DNA of 48,244 bases from an uncultured Lachnospiraceae bacterium (GTDB lineage: Bacteria; Bacillota; Clostridia; Lachnospirales; Lachnospiraceae). Numbering within the stretch: the first letter of the stretch is position 1; the number at the start of each line of letters is the position of its first letter. This document shows positions 17,874-25,909 of this stretch, one piece after another. A program made the position numbers and the translations under genes. Below the pieces are notes generated by a model, which had not been told where the DNA came from, did not search any database, and saw only the letters and a program-made list of their open reading frames with translations. The DNA lies in the NCBI GenBank assembly GCA_947626985.1, contig CANQUG010000023.1:1-48244 (forward strand), given 5' to 3'.

Positions 17874-18422
17874 TTATAATAATGTCTCCATCATGCGGGG
17901 ATCCGGGTGAGCGATGACGGAGGAATCCAGATACATTCCCTTTTCCGCAACCAGCTCTCTGGCCCGCTCGATGGACGCCTCCACCGCGGAGACCTCGCCG
18001 GTGATGAGCATGTAGGATTTTCCGCACATACCCTTGGCGATCCGCAGCTCGATCAGATTCACGATGGCTGTTTTGGCCGCCTGGTCCGCCGCTTCGATGA
18101 TGGAAGCCGCGTCGTAGGTTTCCAGTATGCCCAGCGCGCTGATCTCCTCCACCACGGTGGTGCCGTAAATGGCGGGGAAGATGGATTCATGAGGATTTCC
18201 CAGCACGAAGCTGTCGATGCATTTGTCCTCATAGGTGGTCACCGCGGCTTCCACGGCGGCCTTCACCGCGCTTAAATCGCCGGTAATGATGGCGATATAT
18301 TTGCCCGGGCATACGGTCTGCGCCTCCACGATCTCAACATCCGAGGTTTTTACCATAGCATCCGCAGCCGTGATACCGGAGGCAGTCGTTTTAAATTCAA
18401 TCATTCCGATTGCTTTGCTCAT
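17874..18422 (-). CDS. pduT: PduT-like BMC-T shell protein
   Basis: Tandem-domain BMC shell trimer subunit of 182 residues: first BMC domain about 1-88, second about 89-182. The first-domain pore loop has VCPGKY with a cysteine at position 38, matching the Cys38 that holds a [4Fe-4S] cluster at the PduT pore. The gene follows pduS, its usual electron-transfer partner. The start at 18422 (MSKAIGMIEF) has AAAGGA ten bases upstream and fits the family start; an in-frame ATG at 18449 overlapping the pduS stop would add nine residues. It is the only BMC-T in the operon, as no PduB homologue was found. Confidence 0.93.
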   Translation of the reverse strand: MSKAIGMIEFKTTASGITAADAMVKTSDVEIVEAQTVCPGKYIAIITGDLSAVKAAVEAAVTTYEDKCIDSFVLGNPHESIFPAIYGTTVVEEISALGILETYDAASIIEAADQAAKTAIVNLIELRIAKGMCGKSYMLITGEVSAVEASIERARELVAEKGMYLDSSVIAHPDPRMMETLL

Positions 18423-18445
18423 ATTCTGCACGTCCTTTCTCATGC

Positions 18446-19771
18446 TCATCCGGCTATCAGGATGTGACGGTCCGTCACCTCCGTAACCCTGCCGCAGATG
18501 GAAGCGTGAATTCCCACGCTCAGTCCGTCCGCAGGACCGGCGATCATCTGTCCTCTCGTAACTTCCTCCCCTGCCTTCACCAGTGCTCTGGCAGGCGCGC
18601 CGATGTGCTGGCTCAGCAGGATCTTCACCTTGGAAGCTCCCACCAGCGTCTCATCCAGAGGCGCGTCCTTATCATATTTCGTCAGTCCCAGGCGCGCCAT
18701 CAGACGCTCCTCGGGAACCTTGCGGTATTCTCTGGCGGAGGTCACGGGCTTCGGCTGTACTCCCTGAGGCGGACGGACGCCCGCCGCCTTCAGACCGCCC
18801 TTCATGTCCGCCAGAAGGCTTCTGGGGGCCAGGCTCTGAGGACAGGAATACATTTCGCAGACGCCGCAGGAGCTGCAGAAGTTTGCGTTCAGATAAGGAT
18901 TCAGATCCCTGAAATCCCCGTTGGACGCCGCTCTCATAAAGCGCGCCGGATCGATGGGATGTCCCAGATTATGCCGGGGACAGAGATCCGTACAGGTATT
19001 GCACTGGCAGCAGATCGACGCCGCCCGTTTCAGATCGATGGAGGAGGATCTCTGCTTCTTCATCACGATGAGGTGATCCTTCGGGAGAACCAGAATGGCG
19101 TTGGTGGTCTTCGTCACGGGATCCGAACCGCTGCCGATCCGGCCCATCATGGGACCGCCCACAAAGTAAACCGGGTCCTTCACCGTCACGCTGCCCGCCT
19201 GGGCCACCACCTCATCCAGCGTACATCCCAGGGGCATCCGCACCGTCACGGGGTCGGAAACCTCCCCCACCACAGAGATATATTTATCTGTGACGGGCTT
19301 CTGCTTTTCCACCGCGCGATATACATTATAAACCGTTTCCACGTTGAATACCGCCACACCCTGCTCTATGGGAAGCCCGCCCGGTCTCACCACGCGGCCG
19401 GTAGCCTCGTAGATGAGGACCACCTCGTCTCCCATGGGGTAAACCTCCTCCAGCAGATGAAGCCGCATGCCCGGAAACTCCTCGATCCGCTGCTGAAGAG
19501 CCTTCACCGTCTGGACATAGGATTTTTTAATCCCGATGATGGCCTGGGAGGCGCCCACCGTCTCCGCAATCAGGTGAAAGGTCTTCATGATCTCATAGGC
19601 ATGCTTTTCCAGCAGCTGCCGGTGAAGCTTCAGGAGCGGCTCGCACTCCGCACAGTTCAGGAGAATGATCTCAGCCTTGTCCGTCAGCTTGGCATAAGTG
19701 GGAAATCCGGCTCCGCCGGCGCCCACCACGCCGTTCTCCTGCATGATTTTCTGTAATTCTTTGATTTCCAT
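18446..19771 (-). CDS. pduS: PduS-like corrinoid reductase / RnfC-type flavo-iron-sulfur protein
   Basis: Electron-transfer protein of 441 residues. It has an N-terminal RnfC/NuoF-like FMN/NADH domain (NGVVGAGGAGFPTYAKL, LLNCAECEPLL, GDEVVLIYEATGR), an SLBB region, and two [4Fe-4S] clusters in CQCNTCTDLCP (about 255-265) and CSSCGVCEMYSCP (about 299-311). In Pdu systems it reduces cob(III/II)alamin for PduO or moves electrons across the shell through PduT. It follows the EutN-type vertex gene by four bases and overlaps or adjoins pduT. Confidence 0.93.
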   Translation of the reverse strand: MEIKELQKIMQENGVVGAGGAGFPTYAKLTDKAEIILLNCAECEPLLKLHRQLLEKHAYEIMKTFHLIAETVGASQAIIGIKKSYVQTVKALQQRIEEFPGMRLHLLEEVYPMGDEVVLIYEATGRVVRPGGLPIEQGVAVFNVETVYNVYRAVEKQKPVTDKYISVVGEVSDPVTVRMPLGCTLDEVVAQAGSVTVKDPVYFVGGPMMGRIGSGSDPVTKTTNAILVLPKDHLIVMKKQRSSSIDLKRAASICCQCNTCTDLCPRHNLGHPIDPARFMRAASNGDFRDLNPYLNANFCSSCGVCEMYSCPQSLAPRSLLADMKGGLKAAGVRPPQGVQPKPVTSAREYRKVPEERLMARLGLTKYDKDAPLDETLVGASKVKILLSQHIGAPARALVKAGEEVTRGQMIAGPADGLSVGIHASICGRVTEVTDRHILIAG

Positions 19772-19775
19772 GGCG

Positions 19776-20042
19776 TTACTCCAATCCCGCGCCGTCGTCG
19801 ATGATTCCTACAATGGCCGCATCCACCGGCGCCGTTTCTACGCCGCAGCCGATTCTCGCTGCGCTGCCCTGTGCCACCAGCACATATTCGCCGATTCCCG
19901 CACCGATGATGTCGATGGCGACGATCCGATCATACTCCGCATTCATATGATGCACCGGCTCAATAATCATAAATTTCTGTCCGATCAGTTTTTCACTTTT
20001 CCGCGTGGAAACCACGCTTCCAACCACTTTGCCTACAATCAT
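19776..20042 (-). CDS. pduN: BMC-P vertex protein (EutN/PduN/CcmL)
   Basis: Pentameric BMC vertex subunit of 88 residues, which closes the corners of the polyhedral shell. It begins MIVGKVVGSVVSTRKSEKL and contains the family central segment IDIIGAGIGEYVLVAQGSAAR and the end DAAIVGIIDDGAG. It is the only BMC-P gene here. The ribosome site is GGAGG; the next gene, pduS, starts four bases after its stop. Confidence 0.96.
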   Translation of the reverse strand: MIVGKVVGSVVSTRKSEKLIGQKFMIIEPVHHMNAEYDRIVAIDIIGAGIGEYVLVAQGSAARIGCGVETAPVDAAIVGIIDDGAGLE

Positions 20043-20113
20043 ATGAGCCTCCGTAGATTTCCTCTGTTCCTGCGCCGCGGGCTGACACGCCGGCGGCGCG
20101 GCCAGAAAATATG

Positions 20114-20758
20114 TTATCTGATGATGGTCACCGTGTTGCCCGTGGCGATTTTGGCAGCATTGGCTTCATCCGTATCAATATGCATCTCCAGGGTAAAGCT
20201 GTCGTCCACACGGATCTTCACCTGGTTGAAGATGGTGCCCCGCTCGTTGTCCGCTTTTACGGACACGATGTCGCCGTCCTTCACTCCGGCGGCCTGGGCG
20301 TCCCTGGGGGACATATGGATATGGCGCATGGCCACGATACATCCCTCTTTGAGATAAATGGCGCCTTTCGGCCCCACAACGGCAATGGGAGCGCTTCCCT
20401 TCACGTCTCCGGATTCCCGGACAGGAACATTCATGCCCAGCTTAATGGCGTCCGTGGCGGACACCTCCACCTGGGAGGCCTTGCGCACCGGGCCCAGAAT
20501 CCGCACATTCTCAATAGCGCGGAGCTTAAGTCCCACGATGGTCACGGTCTCATTGGACGCAAACTGTCCGCCCATCAGCTCCTTCTTCTTCGTCAGCTGA
20601 TATCCCGGTCCGAACAATGCCTCCACATGCTCCTGGGTCAGATGAATGTGTCTTGCGGAAACCCCGATGGGCACCAGAAAGCCTTTGCTCTTGCTCTCAC
20701 TGCGGTTGATTGCCTCAATTACCATTTTTGTAATCAATTCAATATTATTCGTTTCCAA
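20114..20758 (-). CDS. pduL: PduL: BMC-type phosphotransacylase
   Basis: Zinc phosphate propanoyltransferase of 214 residues, converting propionyl-CoA and phosphate to propionyl-phosphate and recycling CoA in the compartment. Two PduL domains carry the metal histidines in GVSARHIHLTQEHVEALFG and MRHIHMSP. The N-terminal ETNNIELITKMVIEAINRS is an amphipathic encapsulation peptide followed by a short Ser/Lys linker. The start codon is TTG at 20758 behind AGGTGGA; the first internal ATG would remove half of the targeting helix. No acetate/propionate kinase gene is in the operon, so that step uses a kinase encoded elsewhere. Confidence 0.95.
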   Translation of the reverse strand: METNNIELITKMVIEAINRSESKSKGFLVPIGVSARHIHLTQEHVEALFGPGYQLTKKKELMGGQFASNETVTIVGLKLRAIENVRILGPVRKASQVEVSATDAIKLGMNVPVRESGDVKGSAPIAVVGPKGAIYLKEGCIVAMRHIHMSPRDAQAAGVKDGDIVSVKADNERGTIFNQVKIRVDDSFTLEMHIDTDEANAAKIATGNTVTIIR

Positions 20759-20842
20759 GAGTCCACCTGCTTTCTCTCCGGATTCTGTTCTGCGGTCCGT
20801 TCCTCACACGGAGCGGCGGACCTGCAGAAAGCTCTGAGAATC

Positions 20843-21316
20843 TTATTTGATAACCGGAAGGATCTTCTCAACGTCTGCATGGGGTCTGGGAATTACGTGG
20901 GTAGCTACCAGCTCGCCCAGTCTGGAAGCCGCTGCGCTTCCGCTCTCCACTGCGGATTTTACAGCGCCTACATCGCCGCGTACCATAACGGTTACCAGTC
21001 CGGAACCGATCTTCTCTGTTCCAACCAGTGAAACGTTCGCTGCCTTGCACATCTGATCCGCTGCCTCGATAGCTGCGGTAAGTCCTCTGGTTTCAACCAT
21101 TCCTAATGCTTCCTGTGTCATTTTTTTCTCCTCCTTATGGATAATTGGTTCTGCCGCTGCCCCGGATTCAGCCTTTTTCACGCTGATCTTCTCCGGTTCA
21201 GCCTTTTCGGCTCTGAGAGCCTCTGTCTTCTGTTCGTCTGCCTTCTGGGATTGTTTCTTCCTCGCGGTCTTTCCAGGGGCTGCACTTTTTGCCGCTGTTT
21301 TTTTCTCTTCAGCCAT
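20843..21316 (-). CDS. BMC-H shell protein with long N-terminal extension and internal start
   Basis: A 157-residue reading frame made of a 65-residue K/A/E-rich, low-complexity extension (begins [12 protein letters not shown]) and a complete PduA-like BMC-H domain of 92 residues ([15 protein letters not shown] onward). The long start at 21316 has AGGGGGATGAACG upstream. The domain start at 21121 has its own strong ribosome site, AAGGAGG at 21130-21136, eight bases before the ATG and read in frame as Lys-Glu-Glu. Two products are therefore likely: a tailed subunit and a normal hexamer subunit. The domain is about 90 percent identical to the product of 21681-21956, so the pair is a recent duplication. 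The extension resembles no domain I know; it could bind cargo or another shell face. Confidence 0.88.
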   Translation of the reverse strand: MAEEKKTAAKSAAPGKTARKKQSQKADEQKTEALRAEKAEPEKISVKKAESGAAAEPIIHKEEKKMTQEALGMVETRGLTAAIEAADQMCKAANVSLVGTEKIGSGLVTVMVRGDVGAVKSAVESGSAAASRLGELVATHVIPRPHADVEKILPVIK

Positions 21317-21330
21317 CGTTCATCCCCCTG

Positions 21331-21624
21331 TTATTCTTTTTTTCTCAATCGACTCGCACTTAATTCCACCAATTTCACGATCTCTTCATGAGGACGGGCG
21401 ATGACCGCATAGCTTGCCGGCTTTTTGATCGCCTTGGCTGCCGCTGTTTCCACGGCCTCTGTGACAGCCGCCACATCACCTTCCACTATGATGGTTACCA
21501 GTCGTCCGCCCAGCTTACGTTCCCAGGACACCAGCTCCACATCCGCGGTTTTGCACATAATGTCCAGAGCATCCATAGCCGCTACAACACCTGTGATTTC
21601 AATAAAACCATATGATTTACTCAT
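21331..21624 (-). CDS. BMC-H shell protein (divergent)
   Basis: Hexameric BMC shell subunit, 97 residues, with one BMC domain. It begins MSKSYGFIEITGVVAAMDA and carries VTIIVEGDVAAVTEAVETA and the end YAVIARPHEEIVKLVEL. The usual pore region reads WERKLGGRLVT rather than the KIGSG of the two PduA-like paralogues, so pore chemistry should differ. A short basic tail (SRLRKKE) follows the domain. AAGGAG lies eight bases before the ATG. It sits between two PduA-like genes. Confidence 0.93.
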   Translation of the reverse strand: MSKSYGFIEITGVVAAMDALDIMCKTADVELVSWERKLGGRLVTIIVEGDVAAVTEAVETAAAKAIKKPASYAVIARPHEEIVKLVELSASRLRKKE

Positions 21625-21680
21625 GAGCGAACTCCTTCTGCTGCAATCATCCGGTCAGAATCCCGAATCATTACCTTATT

Positions 21681-21956
21681 TCAGATTGTAGGGAGAATCT
21701 TCTCCACGTCCTCGTGGGGTCTGGGGATCACGTGGGTGGCTACCAGCTCGCCCAGTCTGGAGGCTGCCGCGCTTCCGCTCTCCACTGCTGCCTTCACGGC
21801 GCCTACGTCGCCGCGAACCATAACGGTTACCAGTCCGGAACCGATCTTCTCCGTTCCCACAAGGGTAACCTCCGCCGCCTTCGTCATCGCGTCGGCCGCC
21901 TCAATCGCAGCGGTAAGCCCTCTGGTTTCCACCATTCCCAATGCTTCTTTTGCCAT
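21681..21956 (-). CDS. pduA: PduA/PduJ-like BMC-H shell protein
   Basis: Canonical hexameric shell subunit of 91 residues: [20 protein letters not shown], pore loop [15 protein letters not shown], and the end [16 protein letters not shown]. This form is the major facet protein in Pdu shells, with a KIGSG pore for propanediol passage. Its sequence matches the domain of the tailed paralogue at 20843 in all but about nine of 91 positions. AGGAGGAATGAATC precedes the ATG. Confidence 0.95.
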   Translation of the reverse strand: MAKEALGMVETRGLTAAIEAADAMTKAAEVTLVGTEKIGSGLVTVMVRGDVGAVKAAVESGSAAASRLGELVATHVIPRPHEDVEKILPTI

Positions 21957-22020
21957 GATTCATTCCTCCTGAAATTTATGTTTTTTCAACTCTCTATCTT
22001 CTTAAAACTAAGCGGGACGT

Positions 22021-22335
22021 CTAGTCCTTGTCCAAAGCGCTGATCTTCAGCATTTTTTCCGTGCCCGGCTCGGGGTTGGGAATCACGTGATGCTGCACCA
22101 CGCCGGTCAGCTTCTTCGCCGCCTCGATCCCGGCATCCACGGCCGCCGTGACGTCCGTCACGCTGCCGCGGTATTTAATGGTCACCAGAAGAGGCACCGG
22201 CAGGCTGTCCGCATTGGCCGGCTTATTTTTGTCAAATACCTCCAGGCGGACATTGGCCGCCTTGCAGCCGGCGTCCGCCGCCACAAAGGCGGTGGCCAAC
22301 CCATAAACTTCCAGAATTCCTACAGCTTCTGCCAT
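22021..22335 (-). CDS. BMC-H shell protein (104 aa)
   Basis: Shell hexamer subunit of 104 residues, first of four BMC-H genes in transcription order. It begins MAEAVGILEVYGLATAFVAA and has an enlarged pore-side loop (FDKNKPANADSLPVPLLVTI) that replaces the short KIGSG loop, followed by YRGSVTDVTAAVDAGIEAAK and the end HHVIPNPEPGTEKML. The insertion should change or narrow the pore. It follows the zinc alcohol dehydrogenase gene by 23 bases with AAGGAG as ribosome site. Confidence 0.92.
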   Translation of the reverse strand: MAEAVGILEVYGLATAFVAADAGCKAANVRLEVFDKNKPANADSLPVPLLVTIKYRGSVTDVTAAVDAGIEAAKKLTGVVQHHVIPNPEPGTEKMLKISALDKD

Positions 22336-22358
22336 TTTGTTTCTCCTTCGTCACAGGA

Positions 22359-23582
22359 TCATTCGTTGATGATCGCAATCTTCAGACCGGTCATCGCAAG
22401 GTTGGTCTGATGGGCCTCGTTGATCTTGTCCAGCGGGAACCTGTCTGTGATCAGCTCGGACATGGGAAGTCCGATCCCCTTGGCTCTTCTCAGGAAATCA
22501 AAGGTGGTGGCATAATCTCTCAGAGTGTACACCCAGGAGCCCACCGTGGTGATTTCCTTGGAGCAGATGTCAAAGTGAGGATTGATGGTGGCGTCTCCGC
22601 CATTGATGAAGAATCCCAGCTCACAGAGACCGCCGCCATTGCGGATAAATTTGTAAATGTTGGAGTGACCCGCGGGAGATCCGGTGCACTGGAAGGCGAA
22701 ATCTGCCAGATGTCCGCCGAAAGCGTCCTGCACGGCGCCTGCCAGAGCTTCGATTCCCTTGTGATCCTTGAAGTTCACGGTCATGGAAGCGCCCATCCTC
22801 TTCGCGAAGTCCAGACGTTTCTGCTCGCCGTCCACCGCGCAGATGTTCTCCACGCCCATGGTGCGGAGCACCGCGATGCAGATCAGGCCGATGGGGCCGC
22901 ATCCCTGTACCACGACTCTGCTGTTGAAGCGGAGAATGTTGGTGGTCTTCGCTCTCTCCACCGCATGTACCAGAACGGCGCAGGGCTCGATGAGGATTCT
23001 GGAGTCCAGATCCAGGTCGCTTACATTGAAGAATGTGGAGCCGAAGCTTCCGCCTCTGATAAAGATGTAATCGGAGAACCAGCCGTTCAGATGTACGTCG
23101 TCGTCGGGAAGAAGTCCGTAGACATCCGCTCCGCCCACGTTTTTCTTATTCAGATCGAACATGGTGATCTCCGGATCATCCTTGAAGATCATGCAGGTAA
23201 CGATCTTGTCGCCTACCTTTACAGGCTTTCCGGCGGTGTCCACCTTTACGTTCTTGCCCATGGCCACGATCTCGCCGGTACCCTCATGTCCCAGAGCTAC
23301 AGGGATCAGGCCGAAGGGGTCTCTTCTGAATTCGTGAGCGTCCGTTCCGCAGATGCCGCAGCCCTCCACCTTCACCAGAATGTCGTCGTCTCCTACCGGC
23401 GGGATGGGGAATTCCTTGATATCATAATGCTCCAGAGATGTGAGCATGGCTACTCTTGCGGTTTTCGGGATAGCGCCCGGTGCAGCGGGGGCCTTGGGAG
23501 CCGGTGCTGAGGAAGCGTTTCCTGTCATGCCGGAGAGAACCTGTCTGACAATTTCTTCTATATTAATATTATTTATATCCAT
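22359..23582 (-). CDS. Zinc alcohol dehydrogenase with N-terminal encapsulation peptide
   Basis: Medium-chain dehydrogenase/reductase of 407 residues. The N-terminus MDINNINIEEIVRQVLSGMT is an amphipathic targeting helix, joined by an Ala/Pro linker (about 21-40) to the catalytic domain. Zinc-site residues lie in VEGCGICGTDAHEF (Cys78) and LGHEGTG (His99, Glu100); the four-cysteine structural zinc loop of many relatives seems missing. The Rossmann motif is VVQGCGPIGLICIAVL. The start at 23582 has AGGAGG eight bases upstream, so the in-frame ATG at 23612, overlapping the previous gene, is rejected. It is placed beside the aldolase, so reduction of lactaldehyde to 1,2-propanediol inside the compartment is the likely job, with propionaldehyde reduction as the alternative. 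Confidence 0.92.
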   Translation of the reverse strand: MDINNINIEEIVRQVLSGMTGNASSAPAPKAPAAPGAIPKTARVAMLTSLEHYDIKEFPIPPVGDDDILVKVEGCGICGTDAHEFRRDPFGLIPVALGHEGTGEIVAMGKNVKVDTAGKPVKVGDKIVTCMIFKDDPEITMFDLNKKNVGGADVYGLLPDDDVHLNGWFSDYIFIRGGSFGSTFFNVSDLDLDSRILIEPCAVLVHAVERAKTTNILRFNSRVVVQGCGPIGLICIAVLRTMGVENICAVDGEQKRLDFAKRMGASMTVNFKDHKGIEALAGAVQDAFGGHLADFAFQCTGSPAGHSNIYKFIRNGGGLCELGFFINGGDATINPHFDICSKEITTVGSWVYTLRDYATTFDFLRRAKGIGLPMSELITDRFPLDKINEAHQTNLAMTGLKIAIINE

Positions 23583-23599
23583 TGTGCTGTTCCTCCTGA

Positions 23600-24988
23600 T
23601 TAACGAATGCAAAGACTGTCGGACATGACGCAGCGTCTTCTCTTGGTAAAGGTGCTGGCACTGGTAAGTCCCTCGCCGGTACGGCTGGCGATGGTGAAGG
23701 TGCAGTAGCCCTCCCCGCCGAAGCCCAGAGCCGCGTAGGACGGGGCGTTCTTTACGAGAATGGCCGTATCGATGGCCCTTGCATACTTGGTAATGTTATC
23801 AATATTTTTGGAATGGATGTGGGCGGAATGACGGTTGCCGTGCTCCAGCCATACAGCCTGCTCTACCGCGTCGTCAAAGTCCTTCGCCCTTACCACGCCC
23901 AGGATGGGCATCATCAGCTCTTCCGCAATGAGGGGATGTTCCTTGGGTCCTTCGAAAACGATGCAGCGGATATTCGCCGGCGCATCCACGCCGATCATGG
24001 ACAGAAGGGTTCTGGCATCCCGGCCCACGCATTTCCGGTTCAGCTTTCCGCCTGCGAGAACGATGTTCACCAGCTTGTCCTGCTCCTCCTTCGAGGCCAG
24101 ATAGCAGTCGTTCTCCGTGATGAGATAATGCATCAGCTCGTCCATGATGGAGGAAACCGCCACGATCTCTTTCTCCGCGATGCAGGGAAGGTTATTGTCG
24201 AAGGTGCATCCGTTGACGATATCCTGAGCCGCCTTGCGCACATCCGCGGTCTCGTCCACCAGAGCGGGGGGATTTCCCGCGCCTGCGCCGATGCCTCTCT
24301 TTCCGGAGGAGAGCACTGCGGTCACCACTCCGGGGCCGCCTGTGGCGGCGATCAGCGGGATATCTTTATGTTTCATCATAATGTTGCTGGTCTCAAGAGT
24401 GGGCTTCTCCACGGTGACAGCGATGTTGTCCGGGCCGCCCGCCTCCAGAGACGCTTCATTTACCAGGTTAATGGCGTAAATGGAAGTCTTGATCGCCGCC
24501 GGATGGGGGTTGAAGACAACGGTGTTGCCGCCGGCCACCATGCCGATGGTGTTGCAGAGAATGGTCTCGCTGGGGTTGGTGCAGGGAGTGATGGCTCCGA
24601 TGACGCCGAAGGGGCCCATCTCAATGAGGGTAAGTCCTCTGTCCCCGGACCAGGCGGTGGTGGTGATGTCCTCCGTGCCCGGCGTATTGTCCGCTACCAG
24701 GTGATGCTTGAGGATCTTGTCCCCCACATTTCCCATTCCGGTCTCGTCCACTGCCATGCGGGCGAGGATCTCCGCGTTTTCTTTCGTTTTCCTGCGGATG
24801 CAGGTGAGAATCTTCTCTCTCTGGTCCATGGACATTCTCTTAACGATGGCCTGCGCTTTTTTAGAAGCCTCGATGGCGTCGTTCATATCCCTGAAGATGC
24901 CGTGCTTTCCTGCGGGAGCTTCTGCAATCTGCATTTTCGCCATAACTTCCTGTACAATTTCCTGTACCATGCTTTCACTGATTGGCAT
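23600..24988 (-). CDS. pduP: PduP-like CoA-acylating aldehyde dehydrogenase
   Basis: Aldehyde dehydrogenase of 462 residues that oxidises propionaldehyde to propionyl-CoA with NAD. The first 20 residues (ISESMVQEIVQEVMAKM) form an amphipathic encapsulation peptide. The catalytic domain shows GPFGVIGAITPCTNPSE, GGNTVVFNPHP, ATGGPGVVTAVL and the catalytic Cys269 in FDNNLPCIAEKE. AAGGAGGACAATCTC precedes the ATG. Its position after the aldolase and before the zinc alcohol dehydrogenase follows the order seen in fucose/rhamnose glycyl-radical BMC loci as I recall them. Product CoA ester goes to PduL. Confidence 0.95.
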   Translation of the reverse strand: MPISESMVQEIVQEVMAKMQIAEAPAGKHGIFRDMNDAIEASKKAQAIVKRMSMDQREKILTCIRRKTKENAEILARMAVDETGMGNVGDKILKHHLVADNTPGTEDITTTAWSGDRGLTLIEMGPFGVIGAITPCTNPSETILCNTIGMVAGGNTVVFNPHPAAIKTSIYAINLVNEASLEAGGPDNIAVTVEKPTLETSNIMMKHKDIPLIAATGGPGVVTAVLSSGKRGIGAGAGNPPALVDETADVRKAAQDIVNGCTFDNNLPCIAEKEIVAVSSIMDELMHYLITENDCYLASKEEQDKLVNIVLAGGKLNRKCVGRDARTLLSMIGVDAPANIRCIVFEGPKEHPLIAEELMMPILGVVRAKDFDDAVEQAVWLEHGNRHSAHIHSKNIDNITKYARAIDTAILVKNAPSYAALGFGGEGYCTFTIASRTGEGLTSASTFTKRRRCVMSDSLCIR

Positions 24989-25021
24989 GAGATTGTCCTC
25001 CTTTAAGTTTCCCTGTAAAAA

Positions 25022-25822
25022 TTATTTCAGTCCCAGCTGTTCCATTACCTTTTTGGTGATGCTGGCTACCAGATCCGCGTCCGCGCCCTTGGACTCTTCC
25101 TTGCCGCAGGAGCCGCCGCAGTTGTGGCAGTTCAGGCCGTCCTTGTTCTGGCAGAGGTTCGCCGGATGTTTGCCCGGTAAGCCCATCTGTCTTCTGATCT
25201 CATACAGTCTCTGCACGGTCTCTTTATCGAATTCCTTGGGGCCGCCGAGCATCTTGGACTGATAGAGCAGCTGAGCGTAAAATTCTACGGATTCCATCTT
25301 CAGATAAGCGGCCAGAAGGTCTACGGACCAGGTCAGCGCGCCGTGGCTCTCAAGGAGAACTGCGTCAAAGTAGGGAAGATATTTCTCCAGTCTGTCGGGA
25401 ATTTCATTGGTGGAAGGCGTGCCGTACTCCGCGATGGGAACGCAGCCAAGTGCGATTACCGCTTCCGGCATGATGGGCTGTGTCAGCGGAATGCCTGCGA
25501 TGGCAAAAGAGGTGGCGTATACGGGATGAGCATGCACCACTGCGCCTACGTCCGGTCTCTTCTGATACACTCTCATGTGCATCTTGATCTCGGATGAGGG
25601 ACGGAAGCCCGGGTTCGCCTGGATCACTTCGCCCTTGGCGTTTACCTTGCAGATATACTCGGGGGTCATGAAGCCCTTGGATACACCGGTGGGGGTGCAG
25701 AGGAACTCGTCGTCGCTGAGCTTTACGGAAATGTTTCCGTCGTTGGCGGCTACCATGTTGCGGTTGTAGATTCTTTTTCCGATGTCGCAGATCTGTTTTT
25801 TAATTTCAAATTCGTTTACCAT
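25022..25822 (-). CDS. fucA: Class II aldolase (fuculose/rhamnulose-phosphate type) with C-terminal encapsulation peptide
   Basis: Zinc aldolase of 266 residues splitting fuculose-1-phosphate (or rhamnulose-1-phosphate) into DHAP and L-lactaldehyde. Visible catalytic features are NDGNISVKL, SSEIKMHMRVY (Glu78), VVHAHPVYA (His97, His99) and ESHGALTW (His160). After the catalytic domain comes a four-cysteine stretch (Cys224, 232, 235, 239) and then an amphipathic tail DADLVASITKKVMEQLGLK, a C-terminal encapsulation peptide. The start at 25822 (MVNEFEIKK) has AAGGAGG nine bases upstream, so the in-frame start at 25846 is rejected. It is first in the BMC operon, 88 bases after the promoter -10. 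Fuculose versus rhamnulose cannot be decided. Confidence 0.9.
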   Translation of the reverse strand: MVNEFEIKKQICDIGKRIYNRNMVAANDGNISVKLSDDEFLCTPTGVSKGFMTPEYICKVNAKGEVIQANPGFRPSSEIKMHMRVYQKRPDVGAVVHAHPVYATSFAIAGIPLTQPIMPEAVIALGCVPIAEYGTPSTNEIPDRLEKYLPYFDAVLLESHGALTWSVDLLAAYLKMESVEFYAQLLYQSKMLGGPKEFDKETVQRLYEIRRQMGLPGKHPANLCQNKDGLNCHNCGGSCGKEESKGADADLVASITKKVMEQLGLK

Positions 25823-25909
25823 GCTTTTTTTCCTCCTTAAACGCATTTGGTAATTTCGCTCCTGCGGATGTGTTACAGGGGCAGTTGTTTTTATTGGTTT
25901 CTGAGGCTG

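Noticed and set aside
9720-25822. A glycyl radical enzyme or activase in the BMC operon
   Set aside because: No frame shows a glycyl radical motif or radical-SAM CxxxCxxC activase; the dehydration step is clearly the B12 enzyme.
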